Of a DNA stretch of 64,000 nt, positions 11,691 through 22,254 are shown in pieces (position 1 is the first letter of the stretch; every line of letters begins with the position of its first letter). Both the position numbers and the translations under genes were made by a program. The notes under the pieces are model-generated. The model saw only the letters and a program-made list of their open reading frames with translations. It ran no database searches and had not been told where the DNA came from. Source of the stretch: Diphasiastrum complanatum (taxonomy: Eukaryota; Streptophyta; Lycopodiopsida; Lycopodiales; Lycopodiaceae); contig CM055103.1 in NCBI GenBank assembly GCA_029204225.1, positions 7,322,866 through 7,386,865 of the forward strand. The letters are read 5' to 3'.

Positions 11691-12752
11691 AATTCTGCAT
11701 GTAAATTGCTGTTGAAACAGCAATGTGGGAGTTGTTGTCTCCGAGGTGAATGAATTTCTTGGCGTTGTAGGCCGAATAATTGATGAACCATTCTCGATGG
11801 CTTGTCATGTGTTGTGTTGCTCCAAAATTGAGGAACCATTCCTTCGATTGTTCGACATGGTGATGGCTCACCATGAAGACTTCCTGCTCATCATCATCTT
11901 CTTGGTTCTTCTGCTTCATGTTGGTTGCATGGGATTGTTGGTCCAACTGTTTCTTCTTGTTGTTGTTGAACTTCAAGATTCGACAGTCCTAGATTTCATG
12001 GTTTGCCCTCTTGCAGTATCTGCAGAAGATCCTTTTCTTGTTCTGGCTAATTTTGGGTCTTATGTGTCTGATTCAAATTGTTGTCAGTTTGTCATGCAGA
12101 TTTCTTCTTCTGTTGCTTCATGGTGTTCTTCTTCGAGAATAATGCTTGTAAGTAGTTTTTGAAGGATGAGGATCCTCCATTCCTTCTTGTTTCCTCCTGC
12201 AGCAGCATGATTAAGACTCTAGACAACGAGTGTGTGGTTATCATCATCACCCAGTTTTCATAAGAGGATGACAAACTAGACAATAAGGTTATAACAACGT
12301 CAGAGTCTTCGACTACTGAACCTATTGCCGCCATATGCTCTAATAAAGTCTTAAATTTGTTTATGCCAATTCTGAACAAAATCACTATCTGACATTCTGA
12401 GTGAGAAGAACTTTCTCCTCAGATGAAACTTTGAAGTGACATCTCTCACTTCATATAATGTGCTTAGTATATACCAAGCTTCTTTCAAGGATTGGGCTCT
12501 TCTGATATGACCAATTTGGGCGTCAGAGATGTTAAGGGTGATCAAGACGAAGGCCTTGCCATCCTTGATCTTCCACTTGGAAATGGCTTGCTCATCGACA
12601 GTGAGAGGTAGTTTGGTTTCAGCGACTATTTTCCAGAGTTCCTTGGCCGTAAGTACTACTCTCATCTTGAAGTTCCATAGGTGGTAATTTGAACCATCGA
12701 GTTTGTCTACCATTAGAGCAGACTGTGGTTGCGAATTCATTTGGAATTTCAA
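11690..12752 (-). pseudogene. copia-B gag and inactivated protease
   Basis: Frame 12752-12351 carries the gag domain (LDGSNYHLWNFKMRVVL near residue 18 and SLKEAWYILSTLYEV). Frame 12385-12092 continues gag. Near 12,030-11,980 a zinc knuckle CRYCKRANHEI.DC is interrupted by a stop. Frame 11976-11689 has the protease region WFLNFGATQHMTSHREW, in which the catalytic DSGA is replaced by NFGA, so the protease would be dead even if translated. Confidence 0.85.
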
Positions 12753-12873
12753 GGTGAGTTATGCAAATAGTAGATTAATGTGACTGAAAACAATTATAGC
12801 TACTCTTTACACTATATCAGAATGCTCGTTCTGATAATGTCAGCTCTAAATGCATATAGAAATCAGAGTAAGA

Positions 12874-12885
12874 GCTCTAATACCA
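12874..12885 (-). other. copia-B primer-binding site
   Basis: Minus-strand TGGTATTAGAGC, a one-base variant of the initiator methionine tRNA complement, directly followed (on the plus strand) by TGTTGAGATTTGG, the inner LTR end. Confidence 0.8.
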
Positions 12886-13440
12886 TGTTGAGATTTGGTG
12901 CTATTCTCGACGCGACAGAGAGAAGTGAGTGAGGAATCCTTAGTACATGCAACTACATCTATTAGACTCAGATAGTTCGAGATTTGTCTTACTTGATCAC
13001 AGCTTCGAAGTCGCTGGATCTAAACAGTTGATTCCATAGCTATGCACAAATTATCTTGTTTATTAGATTTAGCTTTGTGCAAGCAGTTTGGGTACGTTTA
13101 TTAGAACGATAAATCAAGCAATGTTGTCAATTACTTAAAATAATTTAATCTATGAATAATTTTATCTGCGAGCATGAATCTATCAGACAATAAAACTAAT
13201 AAGCATTCAGCATACACAACTTGAATTTCTGGAACATTGACAAATTAGTCTTGTAGAAAAATAGAGTCTGAATGCAGATAGAGAGGCATTCTTTCTGAGA
13301 CAATTCTTTGTGATAATAGAGAGAAAGAACAAGAGAACTACACTCTCTATAGATTGTAAGTTCAGCTACTGGAGCAACTGATAAGTTGCTGGTTATATAC
13401 ACATGGCTAACTAGTTAAAAGAATGGTTAATCTGTTGTTT
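12886..13440 (-). repeat. copia-B 5' LTR (outer edge approximate)
   Basis: The inner edge is fixed by the primer-binding site. The sequence contains T/A-rich promoter-like DNA and ends somewhere near 13.4 kb, but no second copy is present to fix the boundary. The 297 bp from 13,441 to the copia-C insertion site show nothing recognisable. Confidence 0.5.
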
Positions 13441-13737
13441 ACAAATGGGTTAAGGCACTACATGCTATTGGCAGTCGCCATCGGATAATATTTAATTTTG
13501 TTTGGTCATGATGTGTGTACTTGTTGATATGCCGATAGTTAAATTGCGAGCGAATAAGAGAATTTGCCTAGATGGTCCAGGATGACCGACCAATCGGGTT
13601 TGGGAGGACAATCGATGATGGCCGAGTAAGAGAAGGTGGCCAACAAAGAAGATGTGGCCAAACTATCGGGTAACTGTCACCCATTCCTTTGTATTTTTGT
13701 AGACTGTTAGGAAACGTGTGTGTTTCTGTAGGGTATG

Positions 13738-14391
13738 TGTGAAAAATACAGATCCTAAGTGGATCTAAACTCCAAGATCATTGGCTTGAATGCTTGCACT
13801 CCAAACTACATAAGCTAGGAATTGGCAACACATTCTATGCTACCTAGAATGCAAAGAACTTGATCAAAAAGCATTTATCACAAATGGAAACTTCCATAAA
13901 CATCAAGTGCGGCCCAAAATAGCATTATACAGTCCATAATACATCAGCCTACCACTTTTGGAAAGCACCTAAGATCATACACAATAGCTTGAAGACAATA
14001 CACACAACAATGCTCTCAATGGAGGAAGAAACAATGACAATGATCTATTGATCTCAATGAAGCATACAAAAGGTTTCTCCAACCTGTTCTCCACGAATTT
14101 CAGCCTAATATAGGTGAGAGAGATGACTCTCTCTCCTCTCTCTAGAACTTAGGACCCAATTTTAGGACACCAGTAACCTAAAATAGCCAATTTTGGCCTA
14201 TATGTCCAAATAACATGATTTTAGTGTCATTTAGAAGGTCCCGAAGTTTGAGACTTCTTCAACATGAAATATATACTAGAATAAAAGTATCTAGGTCTCT
14301 TTCACACGTGTGAAAGGTTAGATCCAAAACTATGTACAAAAATTGCCAATTTAGGCCTCAAACTAGCTAGGAAATGTTGACAATTTTCACA
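13738..14391 (-). repeat. copia-C 3' LTR
   Basis: 654 bp bounded by TGTGAAAA and TTTTCACA, perfect inverted termini that obey the TG...CA rule. It contains the ACACGTGT palindrome near 14,305 that may act as a G-box-like promoter element in the LTR. It abuts the polypurine tract on its right. Confidence 0.97.
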
Positions 14392-14401
14392 CTCCCTCTT
14401 C
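14392..14401 (-). other. copia-C polypurine tract
   Basis: Minus-strand GAAGAGGGAG immediately before the 3' LTR, the expected primer for plus-strand DNA synthesis. Confidence 0.9.
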
Positions 14402-14418
14402 AACTTAACTTGCTAGTT

Positions 14419-16020
14419 TTACAACATAGTCTTTGAGCACATTCCAAGATTAGATCTATGCATTAAATATAGGTCCTTTCCCAATGGTTTGGTGAAGATA
14501 TCAGCCACACACTCCTTTGAAGAGACATGTTGAAGCTCCACCTCTTTGGCAATGACTTGATCTCTCACAAAATGGTGAGCAATCTCAATGTGCTTGCTCC
14601 TTGCATGAAAAACAGGATTGCTTGCCAAGCTTTGGGCTGAAAGGTTATCACAAAGTATGATTGGAGTCTTCTCTGGTTCCAGCAAGTGAAGATCCAATAA
14701 CATCCTCTTGATCCAAAGAATCTCCTTGGTGCATGTTGTTAATGCCTTGTACTCGGCTTCGGTGGAAGATAGAGAGATAGTTGGTTGCTTCTTTGATAGC
14801 CATGAGACCACTCCATCTCCAAGATAGATTGCAAAGGCACTTGTTGACTTCCTATCCATTTGATCACCTGCAAAATCTGAATCTGAAAATCTACAAAGGT
14901 TAGGTGTAGTACCTCCATACAAGATGCCAAAATCTCTAGATCCCGAGATGTATCTAAGTACTCTCTTTCCTAGCTTCCAATGAGCCTCACTAGGATCTTG
15001 CATAAATTGACTTAGTTTACCAACCACAAAGCTTAGATCAGGTCTTGTGATGGTTAACCATATAAGAGATCCTATTAGCTTTCTATAGAGAGTAATGTCC
15101 TTGAAGGATCTTTCATTACTTCTTGTAGTTAGCTTTACATTTGATTCCATAGGAGTAGAAACAACTTTACAATCTTCCATATGAAACCTTTTTAGAATAG
15201 AGTTAACATACTTTTCTTGACATATGAATGTAGATTTAGAAGTTCTAATAATCTCTATTCCTAAGATATAATGAAGTTTACCAAGATCTTGAATTTCAAA
15301 CTCTCTTTTGAGTGCCATCTTGATTTCATCTATATCTAGATTGTTACCACCACTTAAGATAATGTCATCAACATAGATCAAAAGTAAAGTGATATCATTT
15401 TCATTAAATCTAAAGTAGAGAGAATGATCATACTCACTCATAACAAAGTTTTGAGAAAGTAAGAAGGAATTGAGCTTAGCATACCAACTCCTTGGTGCTT
15501 GCTTTAGCCCATACAAACTCTTTTGGAGATAGCACACATGATTAGGCTCATCATGTGAAACATAGCCCTCGGGTTGCTCCATGTAAATATCTTCTTCAAG
15601 ATCACCATTCAAGAAGGCATTAGTAACATCCATTTGCCACATATCCCAATCATAAAGAGTTGCAAGAGAGATTAGGATTCGAATAGTTACCATCTTTGCC
15701 ACGGGTGCAAAGGTCTCATCATAGTCAATACCATATTCTTGAGCATACCCCTTTGCCACCAACCTTGCCTTGTACTTGTTGATTGATCCATCTTGATTTG
15801 TCTTGATCTTGAAGATCCACTTACAACCAATTGCCTTCTTGTCCTTTGGAAGCTTTACCAACCTCCATGTGTTGCTTTTGATGAGTGCTTGATGCTCATG
15901 ATCCATGGCTTGGATCCATTCCTTCTTTTGAATTGCTTCACCTACACAAGTTGGTTCATCAAAAGAGGTAAGAAAAAGCAAAGTTAGAGTTGTCCACCAC
16001 TTGCTTTCCTTTTTCATCAT
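14419..16020 (-). CDS. copia-C reverse transcriptase-RNase H
   Basis: This 533-residue frame is the C-terminal part of the copia polyprotein. RT shows DMWQMDVTNAFLNGDLEED (catalytic D131), SLYGLKQAPRSWY and the YVDD box at 216-219. The connection domain has YRKLIGSLIWLTITRP. RNase H shows FSDSDFAGD (D380), SLSSTEAEYKAL (E421), LCDNLSAQSLASNPVFHARS (D458) and the C-terminal VADIFTKPL. Length and motifs look complete. The first ~18 residues precede the true join with integrase: the frame overlaps the upstream one by 62 bp, so it is probably not initiated at its own methionine. Confidence 0.95.
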   Translation of the reverse strand: MMKKESKWWTTLTLLFLTSFDEPTCVGEAIQKKEWIQAMDHEHQALIKSNTWRLVKLPKDKKAIGCKWIFKIKTNQDGSINKYKARLVAKGYAQEYGIDYDETFAPVAKMVTIRILISLATLYDWDMWQMDVTNAFLNGDLEEDIYMEQPEGYVSHDEPNHVCYLQKSLYGLKQAPRSWYAKLNSFLLSQNFVMSEYDHSLYFRFNENDITLLLIYVDDIILSGGNNLDIDEIKMALKREFEIQDLGKLHYILGIEIIRTSKSTFICQEKYVNSILKRFHMEDCKVVSTPMESNVKLTTRSNERSFKDITLYRKLIGSLIWLTITRPDLSFVVGKLSQFMQDPSEAHWKLGKRVLRYISGSRDFGILYGGTTPNLCRFSDSDFAGDQMDRKSTSAFAIYLGDGVVSWLSKKQPTISLSSTEAEYKALTTCTKEILWIKRMLLDLHLLEPEKTPIILCDNLSAQSLASNPVFHARSKHIEIAHHFVRDQVIAKEVELQHVSSKECVADIFTKPLGKDLYLMHRSNLGMCSKTML

Positions 16021-18343
16021 AGGTTAGCCTTGATGGCTTAGCCCTTTGCCTTTGAGTCTTCCTTGAAGTTTGCTTTGGAGTGGCATCTCCATCTTCATCC
16101 AAGACATCTTGCACATCATGATGATTAGTAGGCACATCAACATCAACATCAACAACATTGGAAACATTCTCTTCATGAAAGATGACATCCCTACTTATGA
16201 CAACTTTATTTGTAGAAGGAATGTACACTTTGTAAGCCTTGCTTACTTCACTATAGCCAACAAACACACCCTTCTTTGATGAAGGATCTTCTTTAGTTCT
16301 ATCATCAAGTGTGATATTGACAAAACATGTACATCCAAAGATCCTACAATGCTTGACACTCGGCCTTCTACCATAAAGAACCTCATGAGGAGTTTTACCA
16401 TCCAAGGAAGCACTTGTCCATCTATTACATAGATAGTTAGCACATGCTAAAGCTTCCCCCCAAAAAGACTTAGCAAGATTAGCATGTAGTCTCATTGCCT
16501 TGGCACATTCACAAAGGGTTCTATTCTTCCTCTCGGCCACTCCATTCTGTTGTGGAGTCCTAGGACTAGACATCTCCCTCTTAATCCCATGTGCTATACA
16601 AAAGTCTTTGAACCTATTTGAGGTGTATTCCCCTCCATTATCAGATCTTAAGCATTTGATCTTTGTATTGAATTGGTTTTCCATTTCATTCTTGAACTTG
16701 ACAAATGCAGCAAACACTTCATCCTTACTTTTAAGAAGATAGATCCAAGTATACCTACTAAAGTCATCAATGAAAGTTGCATACATCTTTGCCCCACCAT
16801 TGCTAGTTGTACTAGAAGAATGAATATCAGAATGCACAAGTTGAAAAGCTTCTTTAGATCTAGAAGTAGATCTAGAATAAGCAAGTCTATGAGATTTGGA
16901 CAAGGCACAATGTTCACAAACACTATTGTTTGCAACAAGACTTTTAGGGAGACCAAGAACAAGCTCTTTCTTTGCCATTACCTCCAAAGATTTGAAGTTG
17001 GGATGGCCCAACCTCTTGTGCCAAACTTCTTGGTTTGTCAATTGCTCCCTAGCCATACATCCTTCATGATTAGAGATCACACATGCATCAAGCTTGAAAA
17101 GTTTACCATGCCTCCTACCTTGAGCAATCAAGGATCCACATTTACTTATCAAACATGCATCTCCAATGAACTCCACATCAAGTCCTTTGTCAATCATTTG
17201 ACTTACACTAAGCAAATTCTTAGTGATTGAAGGAATGTACAAAACGTTTTCAAGATTTGCTTTCCTATTTGTTGAAAGGGAAATAGGAATAGTGCCTATG
17301 CCTTTGATGTCACATTGACCATCATTTGCAGTGTAGATGATGTTACCTTCTCCCTCATAAGACAATAAGGATGTAAAGTATTCCTTATGTCTTGTCATGT
17401 GAGATGAGGCTCCACTATCAATCCACCAAGGATCATTATCATCTATGTTGGCTAACAAACTTGAAGTCATAACAAGTGATTCACATGTGTTATGTTCTTC
17501 CTCATCTATTGTAAGATTTCCTTGCCTCTCTCCTTGCTCTCTTTTCTTCTTATAACATTCATTTGCAAAATGACCTTTTATCCCACAATAAAAGCACTTG
17601 AACTTTGACTTATTGTTCTTAGTAGAAGAGGAAGAGGAAGAGTGATCATCATGATCAAAGTTACCACCTTTGGACCATTTCCCTTTGCCTTTACCTTTGC
17701 CCTTGAATTTGCCTTTTGTGAAGAAAGCCTCTTCACCTCCACCTTGCAAGGATGCACCATCAAGCTTTGATTGCAACCTATGTTCTTCAGCCAATAAGAT
17801 TTCTTGCAAGTCAACCACACTTGGCAAGACTCTTTGAATGGCAAAACTTTGCACAAGGTTAGCATGTTCATTTAGCAAACCATTCAACATAACTTGGACT
17901 ATTTCACCATCTTTTATGTTCTCATCAATGCATGCTAAATCATCACTTAGGGACTTAACTCTCAAGATAAATGCATGAGCACTTTCACCCTCTCTTTGCC
18001 TACTAGAAAATATTTGTCTCCTTAGGGTCAATACCCTAGATGTGGACTTTGATTCAAAGAGCTTCTTTAAGGCATTCCATGCCTCACTTGCACTTTGACA
18101 CTTTCCAACTTCCTTGAGAAGTTCATTTGTAACATTCATTTTAATGATATGAAGAGCCCTTTTGGCCTTCTTATCAAACCTTTGTTGCTCTTGAAGTGTG
18201 AGAGATCTCTCTTCAATTTCTGCAACTATGTCCATGAGTTCATTCAACTCAAGTAAGGACTCCATCCTCACTTTCCACGTAGAGTAGTTTGATGAACTCA
18301 ACCTTTCACTAGACTCTAGCATGATCCCACCATTGGAAGCCAT
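15959..18343 (-). CDS. copia-C gag-protease-integrase
   Basis: This 794-residue frame carries gag (residues 1-200, with SNYSTWKVRMESLL), a K/G-rich linker and a CCHC knuckle (C250, C253, H258, C263 in CFYCGIKGHFANEC). Protease follows (WWIDSGASSHM, catalytic D309), then the pre-integrase zinc region (WHKRLGHPNF, CEHC) and the integrase core with D506, D568 and E604, the D,D-35-E spacing of the family. The C-terminal GKTPHEVLYGRRPSVKHCR and CTCFV blocks are present. The frame ends four residues after an A5 run (plus-strand 15973-15977). RT resumes in the +1 frame, so one extra base in that run explains the break. Confidence 0.96.
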   Translation of the reverse strand: MASNGGIMLESSERLSSSNYSTWKVRMESLLELNELMDIVAEIEERSLTLQEQQRFDKKAKRALHIIKMNVTNELLKEVGKCQSASEAWNALKKLFESKSTSRVLTLRRQIFSSRQREGESAHAFILRVKSLSDDLACIDENIKDGEIVQVMLNGLLNEHANLVQSFAIQRVLPSVVDLQEILLAEEHRLQSKLDGASLQGGGEEAFFTKGKFKGKGKGKGKWSKGGNFDHDDHSSSSSSTKNNKSKFKCFYCGIKGHFANECYKKKREQGERQGNLTIDEEEHNTCESLVMTSSLLANIDDNDPWWIDSGASSHMTRHKEYFTSLLSYEGEGNIIYTANDGQCDIKGIGTIPISLSTNRKANLENVLYIPSITKNLLSVSQMIDKGLDVEFIGDACLISKCGSLIAQGRRHGKLFKLDACVISNHEGCMAREQLTNQEVWHKRLGHPNFKSLEVMAKKELVLGLPKSLVANNSVCEHCALSKSHRLAYSRSTSRSKEAFQLVHSDIHSSSTTSNGGAKMYATFIDDFSRYTWIYLLKSKDEVFAAFVKFKNEMENQFNTKIKCLRSDNGGEYTSNRFKDFCIAHGIKREMSSPRTPQQNGVAERKNRTLCECAKAMRLHANLAKSFWGEALACANYLCNRWTSASLDGKTPHEVLYGRRPSVKHCRIFGCTCFVNITLDDRTKEDPSSKKGVFVGYSEVSKAYKVYIPSTNKVVISRDVIFHEENVSNVVDVDVDVPTNHHDVQDVLDEDGDATPKQTSRKTQRQRAKPSRLTYDEKGKQVVDNSNFAFSYLF

Positions 18344-19503
18344 GATTCTAATGTTTCTTCAACTTTTAGGTTTTGTCCTAAAGCACTTAGCACTCACTTT
18401 TCTCTCAACAAATGATAGATAAAGAGATCTATGAAGATTTAGGACCCTAAAACACTTCTATCTTGAACCTAGATGGTTTCCAAGCATAGAAAGGAAGATT
18501 GAAACACATGCAACACTTTGCACACACTAAGAATGGATTACAAAATCAAACCAACCTGAACACACTCTTGCTTAAGCTCTCAAACTTTCCAGCAAGTGAC
18601 CAAATCAAGTTATGGTGTGAAGAGTTACTTGCATTCTTAGAAAATACCCAAAACTAGGATGCCAAGATTACCTAGTAATGAACAAACTTGATCAACATAT
18701 GATCAACACACTAAGATATTGATTCAACCTGTAAAACCACATGTAAACCACACTTCTAAAAGTTTATAAACTCCAGCAAGTGATAAATACAAGATTTAGA
18801 GGTGAATGAATGAGCACACTTAGTGAATCACAAGACTAGCTTCACTATCTTGTCAAATCTTGGTGTTTAGATGTAGATCTAAGATCACTTCACATGAGAA
18901 TGTTCCTCAACCTGTTAAGAACCTGAAAACACACTTGCATAATGGTTAACACCTTCCAGCAAATCCTCCAATCAAATTACATAAGGAGAGTTACTTACAT
19001 GCTCAACAAAGTACACCAAAAATTATGCCAAAATTGATGACAATCTTTACAATATGCTCTTCACAATGGAGCTTACAATATGTTCACCCAAAAAAGGGGA
19101 TCTTTCATCCAAATGGGAGCTTTGCTCAGCCTTTAGGAGAATTACAACTCACTCAAAAGAGCATTTGTCATCCACTTAAGGAGAAGTTTCATCCACTTAA
19201 GGAGAGTGTTCATCCAAGAATGGAGATTGTCAACAATAGGATTGAAAAGAACATTGTTAGTATTGAATATGCACAAGCCTCACAATCACAAATGATTAGG
19301 TGTTATGATCTGATCCAAAATAGTTTCTTTTCAGCCTCTGATCTTCAATAGACCTGAAATATGCTTTTTATCCACAAGTTCAACTCACAAAACAAAGGTT
19401 AGTAAGATTTGATCAACAAAGCAATGCAAAATCATGCTAGAACTTGATCAAACATCCAAATATCACCAAAAATGGAATACTTACTGTAAATAGAAGCCAA
19501 CCA
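18344..19503 (-). other. copia-C leader with degenerate ~180-bp repeats
   Basis: The untranslated region between primer-binding site and gag. A motif series CAACCTG ... CCAGCAA recurs near 18,552/18,589, 18,725/18,773 and 18,908/18,956, giving three diverged repeats about 180 bp apart. Near 19,165-19,215 a shorter ~24-bp unit (CATCCACTTAAGGAGA) is doubled. The plus-strand frame here is chance. Repeated leader sequence may relate to packaging or translation control, but that is inference. Confidence 0.7.
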
Positions 19504-19515
19504 GCTCTGATACCA
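19504..19515 (-). other. copia-C primer-binding site
   Basis: Minus-strand TGGTATCAGAGC directly adjacent to the 5' LTR: a perfect complement to initiator methionine tRNA. Confidence 0.97.
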
Positions 19516-20169
19516 TGTGAAAAATACAGATCCTAAGTGGATCTAAACTCCAAGATCATTGGCTTGAATGCTTGCACTCCAAACTACATAAGCTAGGAAT
19601 TGGCAACACATTCTATGCTACCTAGAATGCAAAGAACTTGATCAAAAAGCATTTATCACAAATGGAAACTTCCATAAACATCAAGTGCGGCCCAAAATAG
19701 CATTATACAGTCCATAATACATCAGCCTACCACTTTTGGAAAGCACCTAAGATCATACACAATAGCTTGAAGACAATACACACAACAATGCTCTCAATGG
19801 AGGAAGAAACAATGACAATGATCTATTGATCTCAATGAAGCATACAAAAGGTTTCTCCAACCTGTTCTCCACGAATTTCAGCCTAATATAGGTGAGAGAG
19901 ATGACTCTCTCTCCTCTCTCTAGAACTTAGGACCCAATTTTAGGACACCAGTAACCTAAAATAGCCAATTTTGGCCTATATGTCCAAATAACATGATTTT
20001 AGTGTCATTTAGAAGGTCCCGAAGTTTGAGACTTCTTCAACATGAAATATATACTAGAATAAAAGTATCTAGGTCTCTTTCACACGTGTGAAAGGTTAGA
20101 TCCAAAACTATGTACAAAAATTGCCAATTTAGGCCTCAAACTAGCTAGGAAATGTTGACAATTTTCACA
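19516..20169 (-). repeat. copia-C 5' LTR
   Basis: 654 bp, the same length as the 3' LTR and identical to it in my reading, ending TTTTCACA before the GTATG duplication. Confidence 0.97.
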
Positions 20170-20279
20170 GTATGCAACTATACAAATACTTAGAACAGCT
20201 TAATGAATGGATCTAGATTAGCAGAGAGTAGGGATGGAGAGGATAGAAATCCAACAATCAACTCTCTGATGGCTTAGAA

Positions 20280-20614
20280 ATATTTGATTTCTAAGTGTGA
20301 TCAATCTTGATATGTTCTTTGCTTCATAAATTGTTCTAAGAATATCTCAAGCCTCCTTGGCTATGGTACAAGAACTAATTTCTTTTAACACTTCATTGGA
20401 CACATTCATTTTTATAACATGAAGAGCAATTTTAGATCTCTTCTTGAACTCTTGAGCTTGATTAGGAGCTTCAGGTTCAACTTCAGGCTCCAGACACAAT
20501 GTCCATTACATCTTGTAGAACCAATAGTGACTCCATTTTTATCTTCCAAATAGCATAATTGGAAGATGTTAACCTCTCACCATGTTCTAAAAGAGCTAAA
20601 CCTAAGGAAGACAT
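20280..20614 (-). pseudogene. Truncated copia gag (copia-D)
   Basis: Minus-strand translation from the ATG at 20614 reads MSSLGLALLEHGERLTSSNY followed by AIWKIKMESLLVLQDVMDIV. This clearly relates to copia-C gag (SSNYSTWKVRMESLL) but contains stops within 50 residues. Everything after about 100 codons is missing. Confidence 0.8.
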
Positions 20615-21366
20615 GTTCTCTTTGAGAGATTTCTAGCAATGACAAAAAAGTGGAATTGATGTGTTGCTAATCTTTCTCAATCTAGGATCTAACTTGGAAT
20701 GTTGATCCAAACTATTGAAAACTTGCAAATAACTATGTGAGATCTTGCTCACAACAATATTCAATCAACTTGAATCTAGATCTTGCCTCTATCTAGAGAT
20801 GAAACACAAACAAGTTTTGATGTCAACTTCTACCTCGAGTTTCAAAAGATGAAAACTTTCTAGGATCTCACATTCAGCTCAAACACAACACATTTGTGTG
20901 AAATGATGTGGCTATGACCTCAAATAACTCATCTAAATGAATTCTATCTATGATTGACAACACAAAATGAAATTTTTTTTTTTTTGATTGGATTTGTGCT
21001 CTTTTTGGCAACTCCCACAAGATAGGTACACTCCCTATCTCTTTGATTGCCTATATCTTTCTAAAAACAAATCAAATTGAATTAGAAACACAAGCACTAC
21101 AATCTACACTTAAATACCTCTTTAACAAGCTATCAAACACAAAAACTGGATCAATCCTTGAGATATATCACCTATTTGAAATAGGCTGATCTCAAACGTG
21201 GGGAATTACAGGTCTGTACAGGTCTATTTTGATTCAAATCATGCTTGATTTGATCCTCCTATGATTTGAATTTGGTTCGATTGCAATCGAGATTGTATTC
21301 TTCTCCAATATCCGAGTTCCTGCAAGCAATTCCCCTCAAGAACTGAGCAAGCTATAACCTCAGCAA
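20615..21366 (-). other. copia-D leader
   Basis: Non-coding sequence between the copia-D primer-binding site and its gag start. It includes a T-run near 20,970. No other feature is seen. Confidence 0.6.
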
Positions 21367-21379
21367 GGCTATGATACCA
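21367..21379 (-). other. copia-D primer-binding site
   Basis: Minus-strand TGGTATCATAGCC, a one-base variant of the initiator methionine tRNA complement, next to an LTR that begins (plus strand) TGTGAAGTTTTGG. Confidence 0.82.
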
Positions 21380-21880
21380 TGTGAAGTTTTGGCACATGTG
21401 AACTTCCCAACACACCTTACAAGGATCTTATGAGGTGTTATGATTGCACATGAATGATCAAAGAATAGATTACTTGACAACTCAAGACAAGAGCACACAG
21501 TAGCATATCATAGGCTAAAAAAACTAAGTATTCACTATGAGAGATAAGCATTAGAATATTTTCTAAGTGCTTACTATGGAGAATTCAGCTTGCTCTCAAG
21601 TAGAGAGAGAATGTCCAACCAAAAACACACTTTTAGAGAGAGAATCCACTTTACTCTTCAAAATTCACAATGTAGAATGCTATACAAAAAACCTCTCATC
21701 ATGGGGCTCTATTTCCTAGGTGGATTTCCATGTGTCCACAGGTTGATCCACATCCTTTAGTTAATTCTACTATCATAGATCCACATCTCAAAGTACATGC
21801 ATGATGTGGCAAGAATTGTATATCTTTCCCTAGACATGTGTAGAATTGTCCTAGTTACATTCTACCTGACTTTTCATGTC
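21380..21880 (-). repeat. copia-D 5' LTR (outer edge approximate)
   Basis: The inner edge is fixed by the primer-binding site. No second copy is in the window, so the right boundary (before the gypsy fragment) is a guess. Confidence 0.5.
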
Positions 21881-21899
21881 ACCTAACATTTATGAGATT

Positions 21900-22215
21900 A
21901 TGAAGTCTTTTTGCATTAATTGATTTTCATCTAGCCTATGTTCCACTACTATCCTGAGATCGAGTATGATGAACTTGATTGGCATGATTGCTTCTAGACC
22001 ATACACAAGTTGGTAGGGAGTTTGTCCCATACTAGCATTGTATGTGGTTCACAAAGCCCATAGTGATGTCTGGAGTTTATGTTCCCAATCCGTGTGGCTA
22101 GACTCGACATCTTTGTAATTATTGCACACAAAATTTTATTAGATGACTTGGCTTGGCCATTGCAACTTAGATACTTGGGAGTGGCTAATAATTCCTTTTG
22201 GGTATCAACTCCATT
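21900..22215 (-). pseudogene. Gypsy integrase C-terminal fragment
   Basis: The minus strand, across two frames, reads SCNGQAKSSNKILC followed by TPYQLVYGLEAIMPIKF and RIVVEHRLDENQ. These are the conserved C-terminal blocks of Ty3/gypsy integrases of the Athila/Tat type. No other part of a gypsy element adjoins it. Confidence 0.75.
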
Positions 22216-22254
22216 GAAAAAATAACCCACAGATATATTCATTATGATTGAATC

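Larger units (their letters stand above)
11690..12885 (-). mobile_element. copia-B: gag-protease end of a decayed copia
   Basis: A minus-strand copia fragment with primer-binding site, short leader, gag, zinc knuckle and the beginning of protease. Integrase, RT and RNase H are absent: the element is cut off at about 11,690 beside the TGTAAGTCC tip. Confidence 0.85.
13738..20169 (-). mobile_element. copia-C: structurally complete young Ty1/copia element
   Basis: A 6,432-bp element with two 654-bp LTRs that I found identical by eye, a GTATG duplication on both sides (13733-13737 and 20170-20174), a primer-binding site, a polypurine tract and a gag-PR-IN-RT-RH coding region. Identical LTRs mean a very recent insertion. 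It landed beside older retroelement debris. The only visible coding defect is a single-base frame change at the IN/RT junction. Confidence 0.97.

Noticed and set aside
16673-17230. 185-residue plus-strand frame inside copia-C
   Set aside because: It is the antisense of the integrase-coding region.
19504-19515. tRNA gene at the tRNA-like sequence
   Set aside because: Only the 12-base tRNA complement is present; it is the retroelement primer-binding site. No complete tRNA cloverleaf was seen anywhere in the window.
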